Shown here: positions 20,247-30,473 of the stretch, piece by piece | Layout: the number at the start of each line of letters is the position of its first letter | Position numbering within the stretch: the first letter of the stretch is position 1 | Source of the DNA: Limnanthes douglasii subsp. nivea | Lineage: Eukaryota > Streptophyta > Magnoliopsida > Brassicales > Limnanthaceae | Length of the DNA: 64,000 nt | NCBI GenBank assembly: GCA_036936605.1 | Contig: JAUPFV010000004.1 | Coordinates: 184,964,807 to 185,028,806 of the forward strand | Direction of reading: 5' to 3' | The notes under the pieces: generated by a model | The model's database searches: none | Seen by the model: only the letters and a program-made list of their open reading frames with translations | What the model was told of the DNA's origin: nothing | Made by a program: the position numbers and the translations under genes

Positions 20247-21881
20247 GGTAAAATGTCACTGTTAGTCCTTCATATTTACCATTTGTTTCAATCTAGTCTT
20301 TTTTTTCATTTTTGTCTTCAACTCATCCCCTTTGTTCTAAAAATTTGCAAATATTTAGTCTCCGCGCATATGTGAAACCTGAAAAATTCACACGTGTCAT
20401 CTAGTTTTGTTGCAAGATTGGTCCCCCACAAGTTTGGCCATAAATGCCCATGCCCATGCCAAGTAAGCTGCCTAGTCAGATTTTCGAGTTATCATAAAAA
20501 GTTACCATTTACCATTAAAAGTTATCATTTACCCATTATTATTTTAATCGGACCGGATCGAATCCAATTAAAATTAACCCAACTTAAAACACAATCTAAT
20601 ATAACCCAGCCCAATACAATAGAACTCAACCCGAAAACCCAATCTACTCAAGGCCTCGAGCCGTTTAAATACACACACCCCTAATTTCATTCAACAGAGC
20701 TTTCACTTCTTCCTCATTCATTTTCCAATTATACATCCATCTTCCTTCTGTCCATAGATCTGATGATTCTAAAACCAAAAACTAACCGTCCACTTCATCT
20801 CCCTACGGATCGGTTGTTGATTCTTTGTCGCCTGAGTCCGGTATCAGTTTTGTTGATTTCACGGATCTTCAATGGGATTAGGAGACTGAGAATATCGCGG
20901 GTTTGAGAAATACCCTTATGTGGAAATCGATTGTGATGCGATTAGGAATTTGTCAGTTTTAGATAGCTTCTTTCTTCAAACTCTTTATGTTTTTAGGGAT
21001 TACTCTAGTTAATTTAGGATTTCTCCAAGTTTGGTAATTTTTTGTCCATGCCCAACCATGGAGTTTTTCTTGGTAAGATTTGAAAGTTTATTATATTTTT
21101 ACTATTAAGTTGTTATTTTCTTAATTTACTCTGGTTTGTGTATTTTATGGACATAAACACTTTCATGATTTTAGGCTTAAGTTATATATATTATTTTTCA
21201 AATATTATACAAAGAAATGACAAATAAGTACTAAAGTTTGCATGTATTATTAAGGAATTTTTTTGTTTTTATATTTTAGCTGCTACAATAAAAAAATAAA
21301 AAAAATCTAATTTTATTGGTTTTGCTTAAAATTATATAATACATGATGCGTCGGATCATAATAACATAGAAAAAAACAATAAGTGGGGTGATCACTGTTG
21401 GAGTTTAAATATATTTTTCAATTTTTATTTTAAAAGTATTAAATATATAATAAATAAGGTTACATCGACATAAACATATTTCAGAAATACCTAATTTTAG
21501 AGTAGATTGATTTTTCGGGTTGGGTTATATTGTAATGGGTTGGGTTATATTTGATTGGGTTTCGGGTTGGGTTAATTTTAATTTGGTTTGACCCAATCCG
21601 ATTAAAATAATTGTGGATAAATTGTAACTTTTTATGGTAGCTCGAAAATCTGACTAGGCAGTTTACTTTGCATGGGGAGAGGCATTTATGGCCAAAATTT
21701 TAGGGGACCAATCTTGCAACAAAACTAGATGACATATGTCAATTTCTCAGGCTTCACATGTACATGGGGCTAAATTTACAAATTTTTAAAACGAAAGGGA
21801 TGAGTGGAAGAAAAAAAATAAAGGGAATGGACTAGGTTGATACAAGTGGTAAACTTGGGGGGCTAACAGTGATTTTTAGCC
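20247..21881. mobile_element. MULE-like element with long terminal inverted repeats
   Basis: About 390 bp at each end are inverted copies (left 20247-20645, right about 21500-21881), for example CTAGTTTTGTTGCAAGATTG on the left and its complement on the right. The flanks TGTTATTGG (20238-20246) and TGTTATTAG (21882-21890) match at 8 of 9 bases, as expected for a Mutator-type duplication. The 0.85-kb interior carries no transposase. This is a non-autonomous element, possibly of Pack-MULE type. Confidence 0.85.
20646..21499 (+). other. MULE interior with gene-fragment-like sequence
   Basis: After a TTTAAATACACACACC promoter-like block (about 20665) comes a C/T-rich leader-like stretch. Short open readings follow: VDSLSPESGISFVDFTDL, a stop, then in a shifted frame FEKYPYVEIDCDAIRNLS. 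Base composition is less AT-rich than around it. This could be a captured host 5' exon; the source gene is not recognised. From about 21000 on it is plain AT-rich DNA. Confidence 0.35.
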
Positions 21882-22204
21882 TGTTATTAGGCTCATATAT
21901 TAGTAAATAACTTAATCCATACACTCTCAGTTTTTGAATAATTTTCATATGTATGATGATAGTTTGATTTAGTAAAAAAGAATAAAAACAATTCTCCCCT
22001 TTTTGTAGGATTTTTTCGTTTTTATTTGTCATTTTAAAAAACTTTATAACATGGAAAATTAACCACTGCATTTGGTATTCACATAGAAGATTAGAAGCTG
22101 TTTAGCTTCACCAAAGGAAGATGAGTTTTGAAATTATGGTTTTAATTGGGTTAGAAAACAGGTTTGGAGGTTTGGAGAAGAGGCGAAAGTGAGGTTTAAA
22201 ATCA

Positions 22205-22715
22205 AGAAAGAATATGAATATGTATAATTAGGAAGTTGACGAAGATGTGTTAAATTAAGATTTGAATTAGACTGGAAAACAAGTTTTAATCGAGTCGATG
22301 CGTTCTTATTCAAATGAGCTCGGCCGATTTTGTTAGGGTTAAATTAATTCGGATTAAAAGTAAATAAAAAAATATGGTAAATACTAACTTAGTTAAAATA
22401 AATGGTAAGTTAATAAAAAATAAATAATAAATATTTCAGACAGATAGTAACAAGAATTAAAGAAAAAGTAAATTTAAAATTTTTAAAAAGAAAGGTATTT
22501 TAGATATATTTAGTGACCAAAACTATAACTAAAATGTCTGTTTAGTAACACATGTCATATTCTGATTAATTGCATGCACCAATGACAGACGGATGAAACA
22601 CGAAGAGAACCCAAATAACCGATTTAACCTATAGATGAATCCTAATGGATATTTTGACGCATATAACATTTTTGTGACTGTGCATGATTTTTAACCACCT
22701 TAAGATCAAACTAAT
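22205..22715 (-). repeat. Right inverted arm of the outer element
   Basis: Inverted partner of 18858-19350. Between it and the inner MULE (21891-22204) is about 300 bp without a recognisable gene. Confidence 0.55.
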
Positions 22716-23454
22716 TTCGTCAAGTTAATATTATTTTAAGAAATGATTTTTTTTCTTTAACTAGGATATAATTGGTTTCTCAAATTGTCAATGGATAACT
22801 TTTTGTTGTCTTTCACTTTATTTTTAATTTCGTTTAATGATACCATAAAAATCATACGTTTCAAGTTAGGTAATGTTTTTTATTTTGCAAAATTGAGTGG
22901 TGATATTTTCTCTTTTTTTTTTCATTTTTTTTTTCTCAAAATTGAAAAATAAATACATCCAAACAAATAAAATCCAAACAATGGAATAATACATTTTATC
23001 TTAATAATCAATTTAAGTTTCGTTCTCAACCAGACTTGGTTTGCTTCCGCCATATCAACTTATTAACAATTAAAGCATTTGTTCTATTTTTATGAATTAC
23101 ATTTGAGTCTAAACGCGAATTGGGGAACAAATGAATCAAATGTAAATTGCGGAATACATGATAAAATCTAGTTCGGATCATGTAAAAAACATAAACGGTG
23201 AATTATAAGTTTAAAGAATTATGAATGGTGAAAATAGGTTAAATAGTTTGTTAAAAACAATGGTATTAGTTAGGATTTAAAAAATATAAAATTTTAAAAT
23301 TTTAAATAAAAAAATATAGAAAATAAAAATAAAGTTGTTGAGGATGATAAAATATTAAAGAGATTTAGTGGTAGATATTGTGATCCATACATATGAATAA
23401 CTTGTATATGGTAGATAAAAGATGATGATTGATTTGATTTAGAGCATTGCAAAG
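22716..23454. other. AT-rich non-coding stretch
   Basis: Poly-T and poly-A runs with no sustained reading frame or recognised repeat. Confidence 0.5.
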
Positions 23455-23579
23455 ATAGACGGTCCAAGAATTGAATCTTCTCTGTTCTTGAAATAAGTCT
23501 TCTCTTTCATCTTCTCTTTCGTCTTCTCAACATCCAACAAAAGTCCCTTGAATAATTTTATGTTCTTCAAACAAGCAGA

Positions 23580-24718
23580 CATGAAAAGGATATACCACAA
23601 AAATCCAAGAAATCATACGCCGATCTTTTCAAACCCTACAAAGACTATGTTTCTATGAACCCAAAATGGATAAAAAAAAAGGAACCATTTTTCGATTCAG
23701 TTCTCTGATGATCTCAAAAATCATCTGCTTAAACAATCAAAAAAAACTTTGATTGGGAAATTCAGTAATGACGTCCCCAAGAAATCGAAACTGGACAGTT
23801 TCTTAGACTCTATGAAATTCAAATGAGGATATAGTTATAAAGTTTGTGATTCCCACCGTATCTTCCTTGAGTTTAACTTGAAGCAAGATATATGCATTAT
23901 ATGGTCGAAGAATGTCTGGAGATTCGACGATTTTGTGATGAGAATCCTTAGATGGAATCCAGTTTTTAATACAAAATATGAAAACCTAAATGTGCTTGCC
24001 TATGTTCGTTTTGAAATACTGCAAGAATTCCTATATGATTCGAAAATTGTTAATGATCTTGCTGCAGGCAAAGGAACTACTTACAGAGTGATGGTTCTAG
24101 AGAAAAATAGAGCGCATGGAAATGCTTGTTACGCTCAAATAGAGATAGATATCTGAAAAAACTGAAGCACAAAATATGGATTGGTCTTGAGATGAATGAT
24201 GGATGTTGGATCTCCATCAATTACAAAAATGTTCCTTCATACTGTGATTACTGCTTTCACATAGGGCATAAACAATCTGAGTGCAAGAAACTTGCAAAGA
24301 TTGGTGAGGAAGACAATAAAGAAGATGCTGAGAACGCTGAAAATACTAGAAATATTGAGAACGATTCTAGGATGCAAGAAACAGTTGATAGCAATAATAA
24401 TTCAAGAATTACTCAAAATACTATCAAAATTTACAGAACGAAATCGAGTCGATTATAACACAAAATATCAAGATTCTGGAAAAGAGGAAAGCAACAACTA
24501 GTCTGTGCAAGACCAAAACATCCAACATCAGTCCTTTCATGATCAACTAAAGCAAAAGATCCAACAGATTAACATGACACAACCAGTTGAATCCAGGAAA
24601 GACTCATCTCCAAAAGACAGCACTGATCTCATAGAAGCTCTAAAAAAGTTGGAGAATGAATACACTCAGTCTAATCTTTATGAGACAACACCACAACACC
24701 AGCCCCTGAAAATATAGG
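23580..24718 (+). pseudogene. LINE ORF1: DUF4283-like RNA-binding protein with zinc knuckle
   Basis: ORF1 proteins bind LINE RNA. Readable parts, with frame changes, are SYADLFKPYKDY; a DUF4283-like domain (LNLKQDICIIWSKNVWRFDD, WNPVFNTKYENLNVLAYVRF, YRVMVLEKNRAHGNACYAQI); and the knuckle YCDYCFHIGHKQSECKK (CX2CX4HX4C) near 24240-24290. A charged Asp/Glu/Asn tail continues to about 24718. Stops and frameshifts occur near 23825, 24156 and 24455. Confidence 0.8.
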
Positions 24719-24873
24719 AAGTTGTTCTGTCTCTCCGGCCTCCTCCCCTGACCAAAGGTTCAATGAAATCATCAAGAGGAAATTAAAATCTGCAAAAAGA
24801 AGACGATCATCAAGTAAACTAGCAATCAAGTCCCTAAACTCAGGGGACAAATTTCAAAAATCCTATTCTCATA

Positions 24874-25215
24874 ATGATCAGAATGCTTAGTTGGAATGCA
24901 ATGGGTCTCAACAACAAGCCAACCATGACGAGACTAGCTTCTATGGTCAAGACTGAAAGTATTGGGATCTTTACAATTCAGGAACCTATGGCAAAGATTG
25001 AAAAAATTGAAAAGATTGCTAAGTCTCTTGGTTTAAAGGTTATATATCTAATATATCCAATAAGATTTGGACCTTTTGGATGGAGGATATCAGGTTAGAT
25101 ATCATTCATAATTTGGACCAGTGTTTACATATGGAGGTGGTTTATCCTGGTATTGCGGACAACTTTTATCTAACTTCTATCTATGCCAAATGTTAGTGTA
25201 TTCAAAGAGTTGATC
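24874..25215 (+). pseudogene. LINE ORF2 endonuclease, N-terminal part
   Basis: IRMLSWNAMGLNNKPTMTRL and the later IQEP are the opening of an APE-type endonuclease (SWN and the metal-binding QE). The frame shifts near 25055, then YPGIADNFYLTSIYAKC and RVDLW continue to the Gy-1 junction. The catalytic C-terminal half (GDFN to SDH) is not found on either side of the insertion. Confidence 0.82.
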
Positions 25216-26583
25216 TTTGGAGAACATCCTATAGAATCATGGGCATAAATGAAAGCCATTATGCGGAAGAGGTTTGTTCCTAGTCATTACCACCGTGAGC
25301 TGCATCTAAAGCTGAGGAGATTAACACAAGGAAGCCGATCTGTTGAAGAGTATTATCAAGAAATGGAGACCTTAATGTTGCGAGCTGATAATTCAGAAGA
25401 TAGAGAGGCAACAATGTCAAGGTTTCTTGGGGGTTTAAATAGAGAAATTTAAGACATATTGGAAACTCAGTATTATGTTGAACTAGAAGAGATGCTACAC
25501 AAAGCTTTTCTATTTGAACAACAAGTTAAAAGAAAGAACTCCTCAAGATCAAGTAACGGTTCAGGGGTAATAACAATTAAGCCAAGTTATTCAAAAGATG
25601 AGAAGACCAATTATCAGAAAGAAAGCTATGTAGAGGTGAACCAAACATCTGGAACACCATTGTCTATTGATAACAAGGGCAAACCTAAAGAATTTGCAAT
25701 CAAAACTCGTGATGTTAAGTGTTTCAAGTGCAAAGGGATGGGACATTATGCTAATGAGTGTTCTAATAAGAAGATTATGACAATTCTAGATAATGGAGAA
25801 ATAATTTCAGAGGAAGAAGAAATTGTGTCTGACTCTTCCGAAGAACACTTAGAGCGACCTGCTAAAGGAGATTTATTGGTAGCCAGAAGGTCTTTAAGCG
25901 TTCAAACAAAAGAAGAAGAACAAGAGCAAAGGGAGAATCTGTTTCACACTAGGTGTCTTGTTCAAGGGAAAGTTTGTAGCCTTATTATCGATGGAGGCAG
26001 TTGTACCAATGTGGCAAGTGAATCTATGGTAAAGAAGCTTGGTTTAAAAACGAAAAAGAATCCAGCACCTTACAAGCTTCAATGGCTTAATGACAATAGA
26101 GAAATGAAAGTTAGCCACCAAGTAGAAGTTCCCTTAGCCATTGGTAAGTACGAAGATGAAGTTTTATGTGATGTTCAACCAATGGAGGCTAGTCACATAC
26201 TGTTAGGAAGGCCATGGCAATCTGATCGAAAGGTTATCCATGATGGATTCACTAATCGCCATACATTTGAGTTTCAAGGAAGGAAAAACGCTCTAGTTCC
26301 CATAACTCCACGAGAAGTTTACCAAGATCAAAAGCATATGCAGAACAAGGAAAGTCGGGTAACTAAACATTCGAATTTCTATTTAAAATCTGGCGAGGTT
26401 AAGAAAGCATTATTCTCTAAGCAACCTATGTTACTTTTTGTGTTTAAGGAAACTCTTATGAGTTTAACTAACTTGACACCGGTGTTGCCGAGTGAGATGA
26501 CTTCTCTCTTACAGGAATTTGAAGATGTATTCCCTGAAGACAATCCGAAGGGGCTTCCACCAATTAGAGGCATCGAACACTAA
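25216..26583 (+). pseudogene. Gy-1 gag (C-terminal part) and protease
   Basis: Readable from MKAIMRKRFVPSHYHRELHL (end of the gag core) with a TAA at 25450 (CAA in Gy-2), then an open frame 25459-26583. This frame has a basic linker, zinc knuckle CFKCKGMGHYANEC, acidic spacer, and a protease-like domain with LIIDGGSCTNVAS and HILLGRPWQ. It ends at TAA 26581-26583, where related plant elements read straight on into RT. Gy-2 has the same TAA. Gag and protease roles are as in other Ty3/Gypsy elements. Confidence 0.85.
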
Positions 26584-26640
26584 ATAGATTTTGTACTTGG
26601 AGCCTCCCTTCCTAACAGACCTGCTTATAGAACTAATCCA

Positions 26641-27522
26641 GTGGAGACAAAAGAATTGCAAAGGCAAATCAGTGAACTGATGGAAAAAGGACATATCCGT
26701 GAAAGCACGAGTCCTTGTGCGGTACCAGTTCTACTTGTGCCCAAGAAAGATGGAAGCTGGAGAATGTGTGTTGATTGCAGAGCCATCAATCATTCTATGC
26801 ATTCTGCTTCTAAGTACTCTCCTTTTCAAATTGTTTATGGATTTAACCCAATATCTCCTTTGGATCTAATTCATTTGCCTTTGAGTGAAAGAATTATCAT
26901 AGATGGGAAAAAGAAAGGTGAACTTGTAAAACAGATCCATGATAATGCAAGGAAAAATATAGAAAATAAAACTGAACAATATGTCAAACAAGCAAACAAG
27001 GGAAGACGTGAGAAAGTTTTTGAGGTTGGAGATCAAGTATGGTTGCACTTAAGAATGGAAATATTTCTAGAAGAGAGGAAGTCAAAATTGATGCCTAGAA
27101 TTGATGGACCATTTGAAGTAACAAAAAAGATCAACAATAATGCGTATCAACTTGACCTACGAGGTAAGTATAAAGTGAGTCCTACCTTTAATGTTTCTGA
27201 TTTGGTTCCTTTTATCGCAGCTGAAATGGATTTGAGGTCAAATCCTTTTCAAGTGGGAGAGGATGATGTGATCCTAGATGACACAAGGAGCTTAGAACAT
27301 AGAAATGTGCAAGAACCAGATGAACAACTTGGAAAAGAAGATGAGCTTGAAGTTGAAGATATTCTTATTTTACCGGCTGGTCCAGCAACTCGATCAAGAG
27401 CAAAACAGTTTAACAAAGCTGTTGGAGGATTGCTTAATCAACTAGAGAATCCACGTGATCAAAACAGCAAGTATGGTGGAAAAGCTTGTCAAACCACTTT
27501 GGTCTTGATTCAAGCTAATTGA
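26641..27522 (+). pseudogene. Gy-1 chimeric pol: RT start fused in frame to integrase end
   Basis: The open frame has 293 residues. The first 50 or so are the start of RT ([38 protein letters not shown]). At about 26790 it jumps to the end of integrase ([43 protein letters not shown]) and ends [21 protein letters not shown] palm, RNase H and the integrase core are missing. Gy-2 continues normally at this point ([19 protein letters not shown]). The fusion is in frame by chance or after selection; I cannot tell. Confidence 0.85.
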
Positions 27523-27551
27523 TTTCAACAAATGAGAAAGTGTCTCGATTG

Positions 27552-27617
27552 TACTCTTTTTCCCTTGTTCAAGTTTTGTCCCAATGGGTTTTCTTGACAA
27601 GATTTTTAATGAGGCAA
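27552..27617 (+). promoter_or_regulatory. Conserved hairpin block of Gy-1
   Basis: CTCTTTTTCCCTTGTTCAAG, an inner CCCAATGGG, then CTTGACAAG and TTTTTAATGAGGCA. CTTGTTCAAG can pair with CTTGACAAG (about 9 bp with one bulge), enclosing the inner CCC/GGG pair. Same position relative to the pol stop as in the Tat elements. Confidence 0.6.
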
Positions 27618-27642
27618 TTGTTTCACTTCACCATTGCCCATA

Positions 27643-27969
27643 TGTTGAAATAAAAGCCCAAGGCCCATCTACACCAAAAGCCACGTCCTTGGAGGAGGGA
27701 AGGGTCTGATTTCCAGCTTATATCATTAATACTTTGTATTTTCAATATTAAAGCATTTTGTTTCCAAGAAAAGCCTTAATTATTTTAGAGGCATGCATTA
27801 TGTTTCCAAGAACAACCTTAATTGTGTTCAAGGCTAGTTCTTTCTCCTATAAAAACTATGTACTCAGAATTCTAATGGTTAGACTATCTTTGATTCTGAA
27901 AAAAAAAACTTCTTAAGTTTTACTCTTCTCTTGCTGGTGTGTAATATCCACAAGAAAACCTGTTCTTCA
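27643..27969 (+). repeat. LTR of Gy-1 (single)
   Basis: TGTTGAAATAAAAGCC to CCTGTTCTTCA, nearly identical to 61401-61723. Ends are inferred from TG...CA and from TTTGGTGCGTCAT, which follows as a possible primer site. A CTATAAAAACTATG box lies near 27845. No clear polypurine tract was seen before it. Confidence 0.6.
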
Positions 27970-28137
27970 TTTGGTGCGTCATATCCAAAGGAAGATCAGT
28001 TGGAATATCAAAGGCCTTTCCACAACCTTTGTGTGACCTATAGATCCACATCCTTTGATCCTTGAATCCTTTTGGGTTCCTGGTTGTAAAGTTATCCCTA
28101 TCCCATTTCAGAGTGCCGATTCTAGGAGGAGTTTATA
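27970..28137 (+). other. Gy leader placed downstream of the Gy-1 LTR
   Basis: Matches the Gy-2 leader (61724-61889) closely, including TTTGGTGCGTCAT and CGATTCTAGGAGGAGTTTAT, after which Gy-1 and Gy-2 diverge abruptly. In a normally inserted element the LTR would be followed by target DNA here. Confidence 0.75.
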
Positions 28138-29268
28138 AGCTAACGATGAGAGTTTCCTTAGTATTGTAGAACAGGATTAGAAGATGCCTATCTATGGGAA
28201 GCCTAGTCCTGTTTTCTTGTACAAGCTAAGAATATTAAAGCTATATCTTAAGGTTTGGAGTGCTAAGTTCTTTGGCAATGTCTTTGATAATGTCAAAGTA
28301 ACTGGAGACAATGTAAGAAAGATGAAGATTCTGCATTACAACAACATCAACCAAGAGTCTAAAGCCCACCTCTCCAAAGCTAATATAGTCTTCACATTCA
28401 GGCCCTTAGAAATGAAGAGATGTAAGCAGAAGGGCTTTAACGGTTGGTTAAAAGACGGTGATGGAAGCTCTAAGCTTCATTATTCTTATGTTTCCAAGAA
28501 GAGAAGAAAGAATGAAATTAAAAGTATAAAAGATGGTGATACTTGGATCCAGAATCAGAAAGACATTGGCAATTCTGCGTCTAACTACTTTAAGAACATC
28601 TTAGCTTCTCCTATCAGCAACGAGGACACCAATCTGCTTAAAGACAGCATCTATGAGTACATCCCTTTCCTGGTGACAGTGCCCCTAGCATTAATGGCTT
28701 TTATATTTTCTTCTTCAAAGTCTGTTCGAACACTATTAAGATAGATTTCTGCAATTCCCTGCATGCTTTCCTTAATGGAAATGATATTCCTACGGGTATA
28801 TTTGCCACAAGAATTTGTTTAATTCCCAAGAATAATAATCCTATTAAGTTGAGTAGTTACAGACCTATAGGGTTGTGTGCTATGTTAGACAGAATCTTGT
28901 ATAGCCTTATCAATAAGAGGCTATCTAATATCTTGCCCATAACTGTCTCTAATTTGGAGACTGCTTTTCTGAAAGGAAGGTTGATCCAAGACAACATCCT
29001 TATTGACAAGGAGTTACTGCATGACATCAACAGAAAGCCCAAAACAGACAACATCATGATACAACTCGACATGTCCAAGGCTTTCGATAGGATCTCGCAT
29101 GCTTTCCTTCTAAAAGTTCTTCTCCTATTTGGTTTCTCTACTGAGTTCATCTGCCTTATCAAAAGAATGATTAGTAATATTCATATTTATATGCTTATAA
29201 ATGGGGAAATGTTTGATTATTTCCACATGCTGAGGGGATTAAGGCAATGAGATCCACTCTCTCCTAGC
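28138..29268 (+). pseudogene. LINE ORF2: pre-RT region and reverse transcriptase N-terminus
   Basis: Resumes with DESFLSIVEQDW and LYKLRILKLYLKVWSAKFFG, the stretch between endonuclease and RT. RT motifs follow: SSYRPIGLCAMLDRILYSLI, ETAFLKGRLIQDNIL, IQLDMSKAFDRISHAFLL, and LRGLRQ-stop-DPLSP, where the usual glycine codon is TGA (29248-29250). Frame losses lie around 28745-28800. RT would copy LINE RNA at the target nick. Confidence 0.85.
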
Positions 29269-29273
29269 CTTTT
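29269..29273. repeat. Target-site duplication CTTTT, left copy (TRIM)
   Basis: CTTTT next to the TRIM left LTR; repeated exactly at 30469-30473. Confidence 0.85.
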
Positions 29274-29614
29274 TGATGTAGCCCACAAAGTCCAAACAAA
29301 AGCCTTTTTAATTTAATTTTATTTTATTCAAATATCTTATGTATTTAAATCAAATCTAATTATATTAAGATTTTATTTTATTTTATTTTATTTTAACATA
29401 TTTATTTTATTTCCATGTATTATAATTTAGGGTTTTGAGAAGCTATTATATAAAGCTTCATATGCCTTAAGTTATTTTAAGTTTTTGGAATAATATATTT
29501 TTTATCTCTGAAAATTTCAATCTTTGTCACCCTTAGATTAGGGTTTCATCATATTACCCTTGAATTAGGGTTTCATCTATCGTTGCTTCTTCTTCTATTT
29601 CCGTCGCGTCATCA
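29274..29614 (+). repeat. Left LTR of the TRIM
   Basis: 341 bp, matching 30124-30468 with a few substitutions and small indels in T-rich runs. Contains TATATAAAGC near 29449. Confidence 0.92.
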
Positions 29615-30123
29615 GTTTGGTATCAGAGCCTCAGTTCCTGCTACGGGGCAATCATGTTTCTGAATCTTGATTTCATCTGATTCAAGGTCTAAAGGAGAGA
29701 ACAACATACTGCCATGAAGATCTCAAAGATCGTTTGGTATGCGGGAGACACACTAGGCGTTTCAATGACGATCGTATTGACCGGTTGCTGAAGGAGTTTA
29801 AATTGGCTACCAATTGTCGAATCAGGGTAAAAATTACTTATCGAGATGCTGCCTCAGGCTATGAAGAGGTTTTCAAAAGCATTTTTTTTCATCAACTGGA
29901 CATGGGAATGTTGTCTTCAGGCTATGAAAAGGTTTCCGAAACTATTTTTTTCCTTCAACTGGATGACTTCAATGTGACTTCAAATAAGGAATATTCGAGA
30001 AGTATTATCTTATTCTGATAAGGTCAACATGTAACGATTGAATAAAATAAAATAAATAATTTAGGTTCTTGATGGTGATGGTGCTGTGAATTCGAGGACG
30101 AATTCTTGTCCACCACGAGAGGA
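29615..30123 (+). other. TRIM interior with a short frame containing an internal duplication
   Basis: Primer site at 29618-29630. A reading at 29734-30018 (94 residues) contains two related units (SGYEEVFKSIFFHQLD and SGYEKVSETIFFLQLD) from a tandem duplication of about 69 bp. No similarity to gag or pol was recognised; the frame may be chance. A sequence close to a polypurine tract ends the interior. Confidence 0.6.
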
Positions 30124-30468
30124 TGATGTAGCCCAGAAAGTCCAAACAAAAGCCTTTTTAATTTATTTTATTTTATTCAAATATCTTATGTATTTAAATC
30201 AAATCTAATTATATTAAGATTTGATTTTATTCTATTTTATCTTATTTTAATATATTTATTTAATTTCCTTGTATTATAATTTAGGGTTTTGAGAAGCTAT
30301 TATATAAAGCTTCATATGCCTTAAGTTATTTTAAGTTTTTGGAATAATATATATTTTATCTCTGAAAATTTCAATCTTTGTTACCCTTAGATTAGGGTTT
30401 CATCATGTTACCCTTGAATTATGGTTTCATCTATCGTTGCTTCTTCTTCTATTTCCACCGCGTCATCA
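30124..30468 (+). repeat. Right LTR of the TRIM
   Basis: Partner of 29274-29614, followed by CTTTT. Confidence 0.92.
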
Positions 30469-30473
30469 CTTTT
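30469..30473. repeat. Target-site duplication CTTTT, right copy (TRIM)
   Basis: Exact repeat of 29269-29273; the LINE reading resumes here. Confidence 0.85.

Larger units (their letters stand above)
18858..22715. mobile_element. Outer long-inverted-repeat DNA transposon hosting two nested elements
   Basis: About 18858-19350 and the reverse complement of about 22205-22715 align end to end with many mismatches. Paired landmarks are CTTTAAGACGGTTAAAAA with TCTTAAGGTGGTTAAAAA, TCGTGTTTCAT with TCGTGTTTCAT, and AATACATCTTCCTCGT with AACACATCTTCGTCAA. Arms of about 0.5 kb at the outer ends suggest a MULE- or Foldback-type element. The MITE and the smaller MULE lie inside it. No transposase frame remains and I found no convincing target duplication, so the ends are approximate. 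Confidence 0.6.
25216..28137 (+). mobile_element. Gy-1: permuted Ty3/Gypsy copy inside the LINE
   Basis: Sequence nearly identical to Gy-2 starts in mid-gag (25216 corresponds to about 62217), runs through protease and a deleted pol to the pol stop, then one LTR (27643-27969), then the primer-site and leader region (27970-28137, corresponding to 61724-61889). It then breaks straight into LINE sequence. There is no 5' LTR. Leader sequence downstream of the only LTR means the order is circularly permuted. Confidence 0.8.
29274..30468 (+). mobile_element. TRIM: 1195-bp terminal-repeat retrotransposon in miniature, inserted in the LINE
   Basis: Two direct LTRs (29274-29614, 30124-30468) both start TGATGTAGCCCA and end CGTCATCA. 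A primer site TGGTATCAGAGCC at 29618 is complementary to initiator Met-tRNA. Purine-rich CACGAGAGGA precedes the right LTR, and CTTTT duplications flank the element. The 509-bp interior codes for no gag or pol, so movement must depend on another element. It splits LINE RT within DPLSPSLF. The LTRs differ at only a few sites. Confidence 0.94.

Noticed and set aside
20394..20684. 96-codon frame at the left end of the MULE
   Set aside because: It lies mostly in the inverted terminal repeat, whose other copy does not keep the frame.
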